Positions 24,619-33,602 of a DNA stretch of 59,108 nt are shown here, piece by piece (position 1 is the stretch's first letter; every line of letters starts with the position of its first letter). The DNA comes from CAJPPJ01 sp963536495 (GTDB lineage Bacteria > Bacillota_I > Bacilli_A > RF39 > UBA660): assembly GCA_963536495.1 (NCBI GenBank), contig CAUTAF010000009.1, forward strand, positions 1 through 59,108, in the 5' to 3' direction. The notes beneath the pieces were generated by a model. The model made no database searches. It was given only the letters and a program-made list of their open reading frames with translations, and was not told where the DNA came from. The translations under genes were made by a program, and so were the position numbers.

Positions 24619-25125
24619 ATGAACTATAAAATAATTTCAGATATAGAATATATTGATATCGTTAAAGATATACTTGATAATGAAGAGTTTTTAAAACTTA
24701 AGTTTTATCGTCATCATGATAATACTAGGTTAGATCATTCTTTAAAAGTGTCATATAATGCTTATAAGTTAGCTAAAAAATTATTTTTAGATTATAAAGC
24801 GGTTGCAAGAGCGGGACTTTTACATGATTTTTTTTACGGAGACTTAAGATATTTAAATGTTATAGAAAGAAAATACATGTTAAATTCTCATCCGTATTTT
24901 GCTTATTATAATGCTAGTAAAATAATTGAGTTAAATGAAAAGGAAAAAAATATGATTTTGTCACACATGTTTCCAATATCGTATTCTATACCTTTATATA
25001 AAGAGAGTATTTTACTTGATATTATAGATGATTTAGAAGCTTTAAAAGAAGTAGGTATTTATATAAGAGATAGACTTAAATATAATATAAATTTATTTTT
25101 AATAATGTTAAATGAGGTAATATGA
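24619..25125 (+). CDS. HD-domain phosphohydrolase
   Basis: 168 aa. 'NTRLDHSLKVSYNAYKLA' supplies the first His, 'ARAGLLHDFFYGD' is the HD doublet (about residues 66-67), and 'HPYFAYYNASKI' plus 'ILSHMFP' and 'DIIDDLEAL' fit the later metal ligands. The substrate is unknown. Its stop overlaps the next ATG (ATGA). Confidence 0.8.
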   Translation: MNYKIISDIEYIDIVKDILDNEEFLKLKFYRHHDNTRLDHSLKVSYNAYKLAKKLFLDYKAVARAGLLHDFFYGDLRYLNVIERKYMLNSHPYFAYYNASKIIELNEKEKNMILSHMFPISYSIPLYKESILLDIIDDLEALKEVGIYIRDRLKYNINLFLIMLNEVI

Positions 25126-25646
25126 AAGAAATGGAAGATAAAGAAGCAATTGAACAACTAGTTAGTGTTGTAGAAGAGAGTTTAAAGGGAAAAACTAAGG
25201 AAGAAGAAATAGATAATTCTATTAAAAAGATTTTTCCAAAATTGTATTTTAAAGATAAGTATACAAAAAGTACTACTTTAATATGGAATAAAGAAAAAGA
25301 TAATCAATTTTTATATGGTAATTTTGTAAGACCAACGAAAGTTGTTTCACCACTTAAAAAGTTTATGAATAATGATACACATTTTTTTATTATTCATTAT
25401 ATTAATGATAGTTTTAGATTTTATTATTTTAAAAATTTAAAATTAGAAAAGAATTTACTTATCGAAAATGAAGATATAGATAAGTTTTTAGAATTAGTAC
25501 CTGTATATGTAGTAGATGAATGTTTAAATCCTATGATAATAGATATGACTAAAAATATGTTAAAAGTACTAGAATTATTACCAACAGATGGTAGAATAAA
25601 AATAACAGAAGATAATATTGATTTTATATCTTATGTGTATAGTTAG
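25122..25646 (+). CDS. Hypothetical protein (174 aa)
   Basis: No family recognised. Soluble; the N-terminal 40 residues are acidic and helical, the middle alternates aromatic strands ('THFFIIHYINDSFRFYYF'), and the C-terminus is 'LLPTDGRIKITEDNIDFIS'. It is translationally coupled to the HD-domain gene upstream and followed eight bases later by ackA, with AGGAGG inside the gap. Confidence 0.55.
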   Translation: MKEMEDKEAIEQLVSVVEESLKGKTKEEEIDNSIKKIFPKLYFKDKYTKSTTLIWNKEKDNQFLYGNFVRPTKVVSPLKKFMNNDTHFFIIHYINDSFRFYYFKNLKLEKNLLIENEDIDKFLELVPVYVVDECLNPMIIDMTKNMLKVLELLPTDGRIKITEDNIDFISYVYS

Positions 25647-25654
25647 GAGGAAAT

Positions 25655-26836
25655 ATGAAAATTTTATCAATAAATGCAGGAAGTAGTTCTTTAAAATTTT
25701 CTTTATATAAAATGCCAGAAGAAGAAAAAATTGTATCTGGACAATTTGAAAGAATTGGTATTAAAGATGGAATTTATAAAATAAAATTTAATAAAGAAAA
25801 GATAGAAAAACATTGTGATTTAAAAGATCATAAAGTTGCTATAGATATATTTTTAAAAGAACTTACGGATTTAAAAGTTATTGAAGATTTAAATGAAATA
25901 AAAGGTGTTGGACATAGAATAGTTCAAGGAGCAGATAGATATGATGATGCTGTTTTAATTACAAAAGAAGTAGAAAATAGTATAGCGGAGTTTGGAGAAC
26001 TTGCACCTCTTCACAATCCAGCTAACTTAATTGGATATAAAGCAGTTAAAGAAACATTAAAAGATGCTAAACATGTAGCGATATTTGATACAGCATTTCA
26101 TCAATCTATACCAAAAGTTAAATATACTTATCCATTACCACTTAGTTTCTTAGATTTAAAAGTAAGAAAATATGGAGCACACGGAACAAGTCATAAGTAT
26201 ATTACAGAATATATGGAAAAATATTTAAATAAAGATAAAGTTAATTTAATAGTTTGTCATATAGGAAATGGTGCTAGTATAACAGCAGTTAAAGATTCTA
26301 AATCATACGATACTTCTATGGGATTTACTCCGCTTGCTGGTTTAATGATGGGAACAAGATGTGGAGATATAGATGTTTCAATAGCACCATATGTTATGAA
26401 AAAACTTAATATCACAATAGATGAGTTTTTAGATATTTGTAATAAGAAGAGTGGTTTACTTGGAATTTCAGAATATTCAAGTGATTCTAGAGATATAGAA
26501 CAAAGTGTTATAGAAAATAATGAAAAAGCTATACTTGCAACAGAAATATATGCAGATAAAATAGTTAATTATATAGCAAGTTATTATTTTGCACTTGAAG
26601 GTAAGTTAGATGGAATAGTATTTACTGCAGGTATTGGAGAAAATTCTAATACTACAAGAAAAAGAGTAATGGATAAATTAAAATGTATAGGTATATCAAT
26701 AGATGATAAAATAAATGATGCTACTAGAGGAGAATTTGGAGTAATATCATCTAAGGATTCAAAATATAGTGTATATGTTGTACCAACTGATGAAGAAGTA
26801 GAAATAGCAAGAGATACTTATAGACTTACAAAATAA
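25655..26836 (+). CDS. ackA: Acetate kinase
   Basis: Transfers phosphate from acetyl phosphate to ADP, the ATP-yielding step of mixed-acid fermentation. The N-terminal signature 'ILSINAGSSSLKFSLY', 'VCHIGNGASITAV', the catalytic region 'DTSMGFTPLAGLMMGTRCGD' and 'FTAGIGENS' are all present. Length 393 aa is typical. No pta is in this window. Confidence 0.97.
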   Translation: MKILSINAGSSSLKFSLYKMPEEEKIVSGQFERIGIKDGIYKIKFNKEKIEKHCDLKDHKVAIDIFLKELTDLKVIEDLNEIKGVGHRIVQGADRYDDAVLITKEVENSIAEFGELAPLHNPANLIGYKAVKETLKDAKHVAIFDTAFHQSIPKVKYTYPLPLSFLDLKVRKYGAHGTSHKYITEYMEKYLNKDKVNLIVCHIGNGASITAVKDSKSYDTSMGFTPLAGLMMGTRCGDIDVSIAPYVMKKLNITIDEFLDICNKKSGLLGISEYSSDSRDIEQSVIENNEKAILATEIYADKIVNYIASYYFALEGKLDGIVFTAGIGENSNTTRKRVMDKLKCIGISIDDKINDATRGEFGVISSKDSKYSVYVVPTDEEVEIARDTYRLTK

Positions 26837-26856
26837 AGATAAAAAGAGGGAAAATT

Positions 26857-28071
26857 ATGAATAATAAGAATAATATATCAGCGGATTGGAATAGTGTTGT
26901 AAGTAACGATATACCAGTTAATACTAATACTCAAAATAATACTATAAATAATAATCCATATGTTAATAATATTAAGACTAAAAAGAAGATTAAGTCTTTT
27001 AAAAGAAAAGATGATAATATAAAAATACTTTTTATCGTAATAGGAGTTTTAATAGCTTTAATATGTCTTTTCTTACTGTTATTTCCATTATTTAATAAGA
27101 AAAAAGGATATAAAGAAGGACTTATAAAAGTTAATAATTATTATTCTTTAAAATATAATTTAAATGAATGGAAAAAAACAGAAAATTATTTAGTTAATTC
27201 TAAAAAATCTAAATTTAAAATAGATAATGCTAATCAATTAAAAGAATTAGAAACATATGATTTTAATAAAAAAGATAGTAGATTAGAAGTTTTATATTTA
27301 TTAAAAGCAGATTTTAAAAGATCTAGTTTAAATATAGCTATGCCAGAATCTGATTTTAGATTATTAAAAAATGGAGTTTATTTAGCAACGTTTGAATATA
27401 ATACAAATGCTGGTAATAAAGTAGTTAAAGGTAAAAAATATGTTCTTATAGCACCAGAATATAATTTTATTATGAATCTAACTTCAGGACTTGGCGAAAA
27501 AGAAACTAATCAAGAATTAGATAAAGAAATAACTAAAATATTAAAAACTATTAATATTTTAGTACCAAAGAAAGTTAAAACTAAAGTAGTAAAACCTAGT
27601 GTTGTAGTAGAAAAAGACAATGAACAAAAAAATTACCAATTAATTGGAAGTGATAATTATGGATATATGAAGTTACCAACTACATGGAAAAAATTTGTTG
27701 ATAAAAATAATCTTACTACAACAAATTTACAATATATATCAAATGATTTAAGATATGTTGTTACTATGACAACTCTTAGTAAAAATTCTAATATAACAGC
27801 ACTGGATTATTTAAAAACAGTAGAAGAAAAATATAATAAAACTAATGTCGTTCAATATTCTAAGATGACTAGAGAAAGAATTGGTAGTAAAAAATATGAA
27901 ACATATAGACTAGATATGTATTTAGAAGATGATAAGATATGGATTTCTATATGGACATTTATGGCAGAAGATGACAAGATACATTACATATCTATAGAAG
28001 GAAATAACAATAATAGTACAGTGTTTAATTATATTAATACATATTCGTTTAAAAAGGAGAATTTAAAATAG
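26857..28071 (+). CDS. Hypothetical single-pass membrane protein (404 aa)
   Basis: An Asn-rich cytoplasmic N-terminus of about 50 residues with a Lys-rich stretch, one transmembrane helix (about 55-77, 'ILFIVIGVLIALICLFLLLF'), then about 325 extracellular residues holding two similar halves: 'NYYSLKYNLNEWKKT' and 'NYGYMKLPTTWKKF' each begin a strand-rich lobe. This suggests an internal duplication. The function is unknown; it may be a surface or wall-associated protein. Confidence 0.6.
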   Translation: MNNKNNISADWNSVVSNDIPVNTNTQNNTINNNPYVNNIKTKKKIKSFKRKDDNIKILFIVIGVLIALICLFLLLFPLFNKKKGYKEGLIKVNNYYSLKYNLNEWKKTENYLVNSKKSKFKIDNANQLKELETYDFNKKDSRLEVLYLLKADFKRSSLNIAMPESDFRLLKNGVYLATFEYNTNAGNKVVKGKKYVLIAPEYNFIMNLTSGLGEKETNQELDKEITKILKTINILVPKKVKTKVVKPSVVVEKDNEQKNYQLIGSDNYGYMKLPTTWKKFVDKNNLTTTNLQYISNDLRYVVTMTTLSKNSNITALDYLKTVEEKYNKTNVVQYSKMTRERIGSKKYETYRLDMYLEDDKIWISIWTFMAEDDKIHYISIEGNNNNSTVFNYINTYSFKKENLK

Positions 28072-28088
28072 TTTAAATTCTTTTTTTT
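28059..28088 (+). terminator. Rho-independent terminator
   Basis: GAATTTAAA (28059-28067), loop containing the TAG stop, TTTAAATTC (28072-28080), eight T. Confidence 0.8.
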
Positions 28089-28111
28089 ATAATAATATAG
28101 ATAAAAATCTA

Positions 28112-28120
28112 TGATATAAT
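28112..28120 (+). promoter_or_regulatory. Extended -10 promoter
   Basis: TG-A-TATAAT (TATAAT 28115-28120), 23 bases before the ATG at 28144; same form as the tyrS promoter. Confidence 0.6.
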
Positions 28121-28143
28121 TTATATATATTTTGGAGTTTTTT

Positions 28144-29814
28144 ATGCAAGTAGTATCTAATTCTTTAATTGAAAAAATGTCTCAATATACTATATTCACT
28201 TCAGTAGAAGATATTAAAAATATAAAATCTTCTAAAAGTATAAATGTTAAAGGAGATAAAATATCTTTTGAATATTTAAAAAGAATATTGTTTAATGAAG
28301 AATATTTTAATTATGTTTTAAATTATTTTCTTGGTAATAGTGATAAATTTATTGTTGCTAATGTTTTTAATAATGTTATAGGACATAAAATAGAACATAG
28401 TAAATCTAATATATTGTTAGGTTTAAAATCACTTCTTAATAGTTTTAGTTATGATGAAGAAGTGTTAAAAAAATATTCTTTATTAAAAGAAGCTATAAGT
28501 TTAGAAAAATATATAGAAAAATATGGTGATAATGATTTTCTTTTAGAAATAGAAGGTGAAAAATATCAAACAAAAATAAAAAATGTAATAGATGTTATTA
28601 GTTTAGATGAAGAGAAGTTTAATTTGCTTTGTGAAGATAAAAACATAACACAAATAGATAATATATCTAAAGAATATTTTTTATTTATGTTAAAAACTTT
28701 TGTAGAAAAAAATAAAATGTTTGATAATTATATAGTAAATGAAAATGTTAAAAATAATTATTTTACATTAGAAGATCAACAATTAATTGATTTAGAAGCT
28801 ATTAATAAATTTTTAGAGACGACAGATAAAAAATATAAAAATATTAAAGTAAATAAAGATTTAGAAAATGAAATATTTAAGGATATGCCTAGTGATTTAA
28901 CTACTATAGAAAAAGCTATATATATTTATATAAAAATGTGTAAAACATTAAGTTATGATGATGAATATTATGCAGTTGATCAAAAAGGAGATGCTGTTGA
29001 AAAGCATCAAAATATAAGTTATATATCAAATATAACTTTAGATAATCCTAAGGCAGTTTGTTATGAATTTAATATTATATATACTAAGTTACTTGATGAT
29101 TTAGGTATAAAATTTAAAAGTAGTTATCAAAATGTATATGGAGAAGCTTATGGAAAAAGTCACGTAGAATTAAATTATAGAGTAGGTAAATATTTAGTTC
29201 ATGCTGATTCAGTTACTAGTATATTAGGTGGAGATATGGTTAGAACTAAACTTAATCAACATATAATTGGTTTATCTTGTGATAATAAAAATTTTGATAC
29301 ACAAAAAGAGTTTAATGAATTAATAAAGAAAGTTAGTGATTTAATATTAAAACCAAAAGAAGAATCGTTAGATGAATTATTAAGAGAATATATAAAATTA
29401 AGTGAAAATGTTCAAAAAATAAAACCGATAGATAAGTTTTATATATTGAGGGATAAAATTAATTCTAGCAAAATTAAAGGTATTGATTTATATTATTATA
29501 TTTCGGAAATGAAAAAAATATTTTTTGAAAACGATGAGTTGAAAAATAATTTTTCATTTAATATTATTAGAAATAATTTACCTATAAAAGAAGATCAAAC
29601 TGCTTCTTTAGCAGGAATATTTAGTATTAATAATCATAGTTTTAGTGAATTTGAAGATTATAATGAATATTATTTATTAAATGAAGAAAAAAACTTTTAT
29701 AAAATATCTAAAGAAGAAATAGAAGAAAAGTTTGAAACTGGAGAATATGATTATATTAAAAAAACAGATTATGGTATTCCTGGTATTGTAAATTATAGGA
29801 GAAAAAGATGTTAG
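28144..29814 (+). CDS. Transglutaminase-like cysteine protein (556 aa)
   Basis: The central part has the transglutaminase-core triad in order: Cys in 'NPKAVCYEFNIIYTKLLDDL', His in 'KSHVELNYRVGKYLV', and Asp in 'HADSVTSILGGD'. Upstream is the helical lead-in 'LTTIEKAIYIYIKMCKTLSYD' usual for this fold. Such domains act as peptidases or amide transferases. The flanking 290 N-terminal and 180 C-terminal residues are helical and unrecognised. No signal peptide or membrane helix is visible, so it is probably cytoplasmic. ATG 28144 follows TGGAG. The end overlaps the next gene. Confidence 0.65.
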   Translation: MQVVSNSLIEKMSQYTIFTSVEDIKNIKSSKSINVKGDKISFEYLKRILFNEEYFNYVLNYFLGNSDKFIVANVFNNVIGHKIEHSKSNILLGLKSLLNSFSYDEEVLKKYSLLKEAISLEKYIEKYGDNDFLLEIEGEKYQTKIKNVIDVISLDEEKFNLLCEDKNITQIDNISKEYFLFMLKTFVEKNKMFDNYIVNENVKNNYFTLEDQQLIDLEAINKFLETTDKKYKNIKVNKDLENEIFKDMPSDLTTIEKAIYIYIKMCKTLSYDDEYYAVDQKGDAVEKHQNISYISNITLDNPKAVCYEFNIIYTKLLDDLGIKFKSSYQNVYGEAYGKSHVELNYRVGKYLVHADSVTSILGGDMVRTKLNQHIIGLSCDNKNFDTQKEFNELIKKVSDLILKPKEESLDELLREYIKLSENVQKIKPIDKFYILRDKINSSKIKGIDLYYYISEMKKIFFENDELKNNFSFNIIRNNLPIKEDQTASLAGIFSINNHSFSEFEDYNEYYLLNEEKNFYKISKEEIEEKFETGEYDYIKKTDYGIPGIVNYRRKRC

Positions 29815-30041
29815 AAGAATTAAAAAAATTAAATGAAAAATTAATTCTTATTAATCAGTTTAATAATAAAGAAAAAGAAAAACATTTAATAATTAAAAAA
29901 ATTTTAAATAAAAAAGATTTTATATTAAATACTAATATTGAATATGTATATGCTATACTTAGAGATTTAAAAATAAAAGAAGAAGATATAAAAAAAGTTT
30001 ATTTTAGATTACTTGAAGAAAAAGAAAACAATTCTAATTAA
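29808..30041 (+). CDS. Small hypothetical protein (77 aa)
   Basis: A charged helical protein, Lys/Glu/Asn-rich, with no recognised domain. It starts within the last codons of the transglutaminase-like gene (7-base overlap; AGGAG at 29798-29802), which suggests joint production, for example as a partner. A bidirectional terminator follows. Confidence 0.5.
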   Translation: MLEELKKLNEKLILINQFNNKEKEKHLIIKKILNKKDFILNTNIEYVYAILRDLKIKEEDIKKVYFRLLEEKENNSN

Positions 30042-30057
30042 AGAATTGTTTTTTTTT
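30025..30057. terminator. Bidirectional terminator between the 77-aa gene and tRNA-Arg
   Basis: AAAACAATTC (30025-30034) pairs with GAATTGTTTT (30043-30052). T-tracts occur on both strands, so it can end the plus-strand operon and the convergent tRNA transcript. Confidence 0.75.
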
Positions 30058-30063
30058 ATTTTT

Positions 30064-30138
30064 TGGTGTCCCTAGCAAGAATCGAACTTGCATCTAATCC
30101 TTAGGAGGGATTTGTTCTATCCATTAAACTATAAGGAC
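30064..30138 (-). tRNA. tRNA-Arg (anticodon CCT)
   Basis: On the minus strand the acceptor arms GTCCTTA and TAGGGAC pair over seven positions (one G-U), followed by discriminator A and an encoded CCA. The anticodon stem AATCC/GGATT encloses the loop CTCCTAA, giving anticodon CCT, which reads AGG. The T loop reads TTCGATT. This is the only tRNA gene I find in the window and one of the few minus-strand genes left of the putative dif site. Confidence 0.93.
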
Positions 30139-30149
30139 AAAGTTTACTA

Positions 30150-30191
30150 AATAAAGTATAACATAAAAAACATTTTATGTTATACTTTATT
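30150..30191. promoter_or_regulatory. Perfect 19-bp palindrome carrying divergent tRNA-Arg and eno promoters
   Basis: Left arm 30150-30168 and right arm 30173-30191 are exact reverse complements around AACA. Each arm contains an extended -10 element TG-T-TATACT (plus strand: TATACT at 30181-30186 toward eno; minus strand: the mirror image at 30155-30160 toward the tRNA). The same TG-T-TATACT occurs at 42042-42050, supporting the promoter reading. No -35 is visible for either direction. Confidence 0.65.
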
Positions 30192-30204
30192 ATAGGAGAA
30201 GAAT

Positions 30205-31440
30205 ATGAAGATAAGTGATATTAAAGCAAGAGAAATATTAGATTCTAGGGGAAATCCAACAATAGCGGTTAAAGTATTTTTAGAAGATGGATCAAGCGGA
30301 GAATTTAAAGTTCCTTCTGGTGCTTCAACTGGAGAAAAAGAAGCATTAGAATTAAGAGATAATGATCAAAATAGGTATTTAGGTAAAGGGGTTTTAAAAG
30401 CTGTTAATAATGTAAATACTATAATAAGAGATAAACTTATTGGAATGGATGCTTATAATCAAAGATTAATTGATGAGACAATGATATCAATAGATGGTAC
30501 TGAAACTAAAAGCAATCTAGGTGCTAATGCTATTTTAGGAGTATCTGTTGCAAATTTAAAAGCATCAGCTGTTTCTTTAAAACTTCCTATTTATAAATAT
30601 ATTGGAGGAATAACTGCAAGAGTTTTACCTATTCCTATGTTAAATGTAATAAATGGTGGAAGTCATGCTGATTCTACAGTTGATTTTCAAGAATATATGA
30701 TAGTTCCTATTAAAAACGTTAGTTTCAAAGAAAGAATAAGAATAGCTTCAGAAGTATTTCATAGTTTAAAATCAGAATTAAAAAAGAACAACTTATCTAC
30801 AGGGGTTGGTGATGAAGGTGGTTTTGCACCAAACTTTAAAAATAATGAAGAAGCTTTAATATATATAGTAAAAGCTATAACAAATGCTGGTTATGAAGCA
30901 GGTAAAGATGTAGTAATAGCACTTGATGTTGCAGCTAGTGAATTTTATGATAAAGAAAAGAAAAAATATGTTTTTAAATCTAAAGAAGAAAAAACTCCTT
31001 TAGAAATGATTGCTTATTTAAAAGAATTAATTAGTAAATATCCAATTGTTTCTATTGAAGATGGACTTGATGAAAATGATATAGATAATTGGGTTACTTA
31101 TAGTAAAGAAGTAAATCATATTATTCAAAATGTAGGAGATGATTTATTTGTTACTAATAAAAAAATATTAATAGAAGGTATAAAGAAAAATATAGCTAAT
31201 TCAATACTTATTAAATTAAATCAAATAGGAACTGTAACAGAAACATTAGAAACTATTGAACTTGCAAAAACATATGGATATTCTACAATTATTTCTCATA
31301 GATCAGGTGAAACAGAAGATACATTTATTGCCGATCTTGCAGTTGGAGTTAATGCTGGTCAAATAAAAACAGGATCTATGTCTAGAAGTGAAAGAATAGC
31401 AAAATATAACAGATTAATGGAAATAGAAGAAGAATTATAG
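30205..31440 (+). CDS. eno: Enolase
   Basis: Converts 2-phosphoglycerate to phosphoenolpyruvate. 'AREILDSRGNPTIAVKV' starts the protein, the mobile loop 'SGASTGEKEALELRD' follows, then 'GVGDEGGFAPN' (catalytic Glu), metal ligands in 'VIALDVAASEFYD', 'SIEDGLDEND' and 'VGDDLFVTN', the catalytic Lys in 'ILIKLNQIGTVTETLE', and 'SHRSGETEDTFIADLAVG'. 411 aa, slightly shorter than the usual 430 but complete. AGGAGA precedes the ATG. Confidence 0.97.
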   Translation: MKISDIKAREILDSRGNPTIAVKVFLEDGSSGEFKVPSGASTGEKEALELRDNDQNRYLGKGVLKAVNNVNTIIRDKLIGMDAYNQRLIDETMISIDGTETKSNLGANAILGVSVANLKASAVSLKLPIYKYIGGITARVLPIPMLNVINGGSHADSTVDFQEYMIVPIKNVSFKERIRIASEVFHSLKSELKKNNLSTGVGDEGGFAPNFKNNEEALIYIVKAITNAGYEAGKDVVIALDVAASEFYDKEKKKYVFKSKEEKTPLEMIAYLKELISKYPIVSIEDGLDENDIDNWVTYSKEVNHIIQNVGDDLFVTNKKILIEGIKKNIANSILIKLNQIGTVTETLETIELAKTYGYSTIISHRSGETEDTFIADLAVGVNAGQIKTGSMSRSERIAKYNRLMEIEEEL

Positions 31441-31448
31441 GAGAAAAT

Positions 31449-32486
31449 ATGTTAAGAAGATGTAATACTTGTGGAAATTATTTTGAATCAAATACAGGGA
31501 TATGTTCTATATGTGGTGCTAATAATTTAGCTCCTGGAGAAAGATTTGTTCCACCAAAAAGACCAGTTAAAAAGATAATTGCTAAGAAAAAAAGTATATG
31601 GCCTTTTGTAATATTGATGTTTTTAATCGTCTTAATAGCAGCTGGAGTTATTTTATATAATATTAATAATCCTAAATATGCTAATGATAATATAGTTAAA
31701 TTAAGTGGAGATATTATATCTAAACCAACAAATATACTACCAAAGACAAAAGGAACAGTTGAAACTAGTAAGAATACTAAAAATACTAACGAAGTATCAA
31801 TTTCTTATAAAAATGCTGATCAAGTTGATATTAATAGATACGGTGAATATTTAAAAGAAAGAGGTTTTATTCCTTTTTCACAACAAAAAGGACTTGGTTA
31901 TATTAAAGTAAGTTCTGTTGATGTAAATAAAGTTTTAGTTGTTTCTTTAGGTTGTAGTAATGAAAGTGTATGTTTTGCTAACTTTAAGAAAACTATAGGA
32001 AAAATAGATCATTATGTTACAGGAAGTAACTTTACAAGAGTTGGTAATTCTTCAGTTGGATATATTACTTTAACTGATAGATTTTCTCATTTTGAAAATT
32101 CTTCAAATCCTTTAATTTATAAAGAAAAAGAAAATAGATCAATAATTGCTCTTTCAGTTATTAGAAATGCTGATACTAAAAATTTCTCTAACTTTCAAAA
32201 TAAAGTAGTAGCAGAATTAAATGTTCAACTAAGAAAAAATGCTATTAAAAATCTTGCTATTAAAGGAATAAATTTGGGTGATAGTGAAGGTTTTATGGTT
32301 AGTTATAATAAATTACCTAGTAAAGAATTAAATAGAGAATACTATATTTATATAGAATCTTTAAAAGAAGTAAGAAAAATAGTTATAAAAACAGCAGATG
32401 ATTTATCTAAATATCAAGATTTAATATCTAGTTATTATATGGAATATAGCAACAATAAGAATCAATCTATTCAGATAAATGGATGA
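31449..32486 (+). CDS. Zinc-ribbon membrane protein (345 aa)
   Basis: An N-terminal cytoplasmic zinc ribbon (CNTC at residues 5-8, CSIC at 18-21), a basic Pro/Lys linker, one transmembrane helix (about 51-73, 'WPFVILMFLIVLIAAGVIL'), then an extracellular domain of about 270 residues of unknown fold. The layout is like other zinc-ribbon-tethered membrane proteins of Bacillota, with no assignable role. It follows eno by eight bases and overlaps or abuts the next gene. Confidence 0.6.
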   Translation: MLRRCNTCGNYFESNTGICSICGANNLAPGERFVPPKRPVKKIIAKKKSIWPFVILMFLIVLIAAGVILYNINNPKYANDNIVKLSGDIISKPTNILPKTKGTVETSKNTKNTNEVSISYKNADQVDINRYGEYLKERGFIPFSQQKGLGYIKVSSVDVNKVLVVSLGCSNESVCFANFKKTIGKIDHYVTGSNFTRVGNSSVGYITLTDRFSHFENSSNPLIYKEKENRSIIALSVIRNADTKNFSNFQNKVVAELNVQLRKNAIKNLAIKGINLGDSEGFMVSYNKLPSKELNREYYIYIESLKEVRKIVIKTADDLSKYQDLISSYYMEYSNNKNQSIQING

Positions 32487-32490
32487 GTTT

Positions 32491-33600
32491 ATGAAAAATG
32501 TATTAAAATTTAGCTTAAAAATAATATTTGAAATAATAGTTTTATTAATATTTACTATCATTATATATATAGTTTATGTTAGTTTAGATTATTATAGAAT
32601 AAAAGATAATAAAATATTAAAAGTAGAAAATAATAAAACATCTAATTTTGAATTTGATAAAGAATATCAAATTTTAACTTATAATGTTGGTTTTGGCGCA
32701 TATGATCATAATTTTTCATTCTTTTTAGATGAGGCTTATACAAAAGATAATAAATATGTTTCTGGTAAATATGCTAAAGCTATATCTAAGAAAAATGTAG
32801 TAAATAATACAAATAAAATAATAGATATATTAAATGAAAATAAATCAGATATATATTTACTTCAAGAAATAGATAAAAAAGCTAATAGAAGTTATTTTGT
32901 AAATCAAGTAGAAGAAGTAAAAAAGAGTTTAAAAGATTATTCTTCTATTTATACCTCTAATTTTCATTCAGCATATTTAGCATATCCACTACATGATATG
33001 ATAGGTAAGAGTCAATCAGGTTTACTTACACTTTCTAAATATAACTTTTATAGTAATATTAGAAGAAGTTATCCTGTTACAAAAGAATTTTTTAAAAAGT
33101 TTTTTGACTTAGATAGAGCATTTAGCGTACATAGATCAAAACTTAAAAATAATAAAGATTTAGTAATAGTTAATTCTCATATGTCAGCATATGATAAAGG
33201 TGGAAATATTAGAAAAAAACAATTAGAAATGCTAAAAGTGTTTATGAAAGAAGAAAAAGATAAAGGAAACTATGTTATAATAGGTGGTGATTTTAATCAC
33301 GATTATGCTAATACTAAAACACTTTATATGGGAGATAAAAAAATACCAGAATGGGTATATGATTTAACTGATAAAGATTTGATAGATGGTTATAAATTTG
33401 TAATACCAAGTAACAAGAACTTATATGGTACTTGTAGAGGTGCAGAAACTCCTTATGATAAAGATAAGACATATCAAGTAGTAGTAGATGGTTTTATAAT
33501 TAGCAATAATATAGAAGGGTTAAGTCATATAATAAATACTGATTATATTGCAAGTGATCATCAACCAGTTGTATTAAAATTTAAATTAAAAGAGAATTAG
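32491..33600 (+). CDS. Membrane-anchored endonuclease/exonuclease/phosphatase (EEP) family protein
   Basis: An N-terminal helix (about residues 5-30) anchors an EEP domain: 'ILTYNVGFGAYD' (Asn), 'IYLLQEIDKKA' (Glu ligand), 'VIVNSHMSAYD', 'VIIGGDFNHDYA' (D-x-N) and 'ASDHQPVVLKF' (terminal DH). Such enzymes cut phosphodiesters in nucleic acids, lipids or nucleotides; an anchored, outward-facing form suggests extracellular nuclease or phospholipase-type activity. Start 32491 is preceded by GGATGAG; an in-frame ATG at 32479 overlaps the upstream stop and is also possible. Confidence 0.78.
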   Translation: MKNVLKFSLKIIFEIIVLLIFTIIIYIVYVSLDYYRIKDNKILKVENNKTSNFEFDKEYQILTYNVGFGAYDHNFSFFLDEAYTKDNKYVSGKYAKAISKKNVVNNTNKIIDILNENKSDIYLLQEIDKKANRSYFVNQVEEVKKSLKDYSSIYTSNFHSAYLAYPLHDMIGKSQSGLLTLSKYNFYSNIRRSYPVTKEFFKKFFDLDRAFSVHRSKLKNNKDLVIVNSHMSAYDKGGNIRKKQLEMLKVFMKEEKDKGNYVIIGGDFNHDYANTKTLYMGDKKIPEWVYDLTDKDLIDGYKFVIPSNKNLYGTCRGAETPYDKDKTYQVVVDGFIISNNIEGLSHIINTDYIASDHQPVVLKFKLKEN

Positions 33601-33602
33601 AT

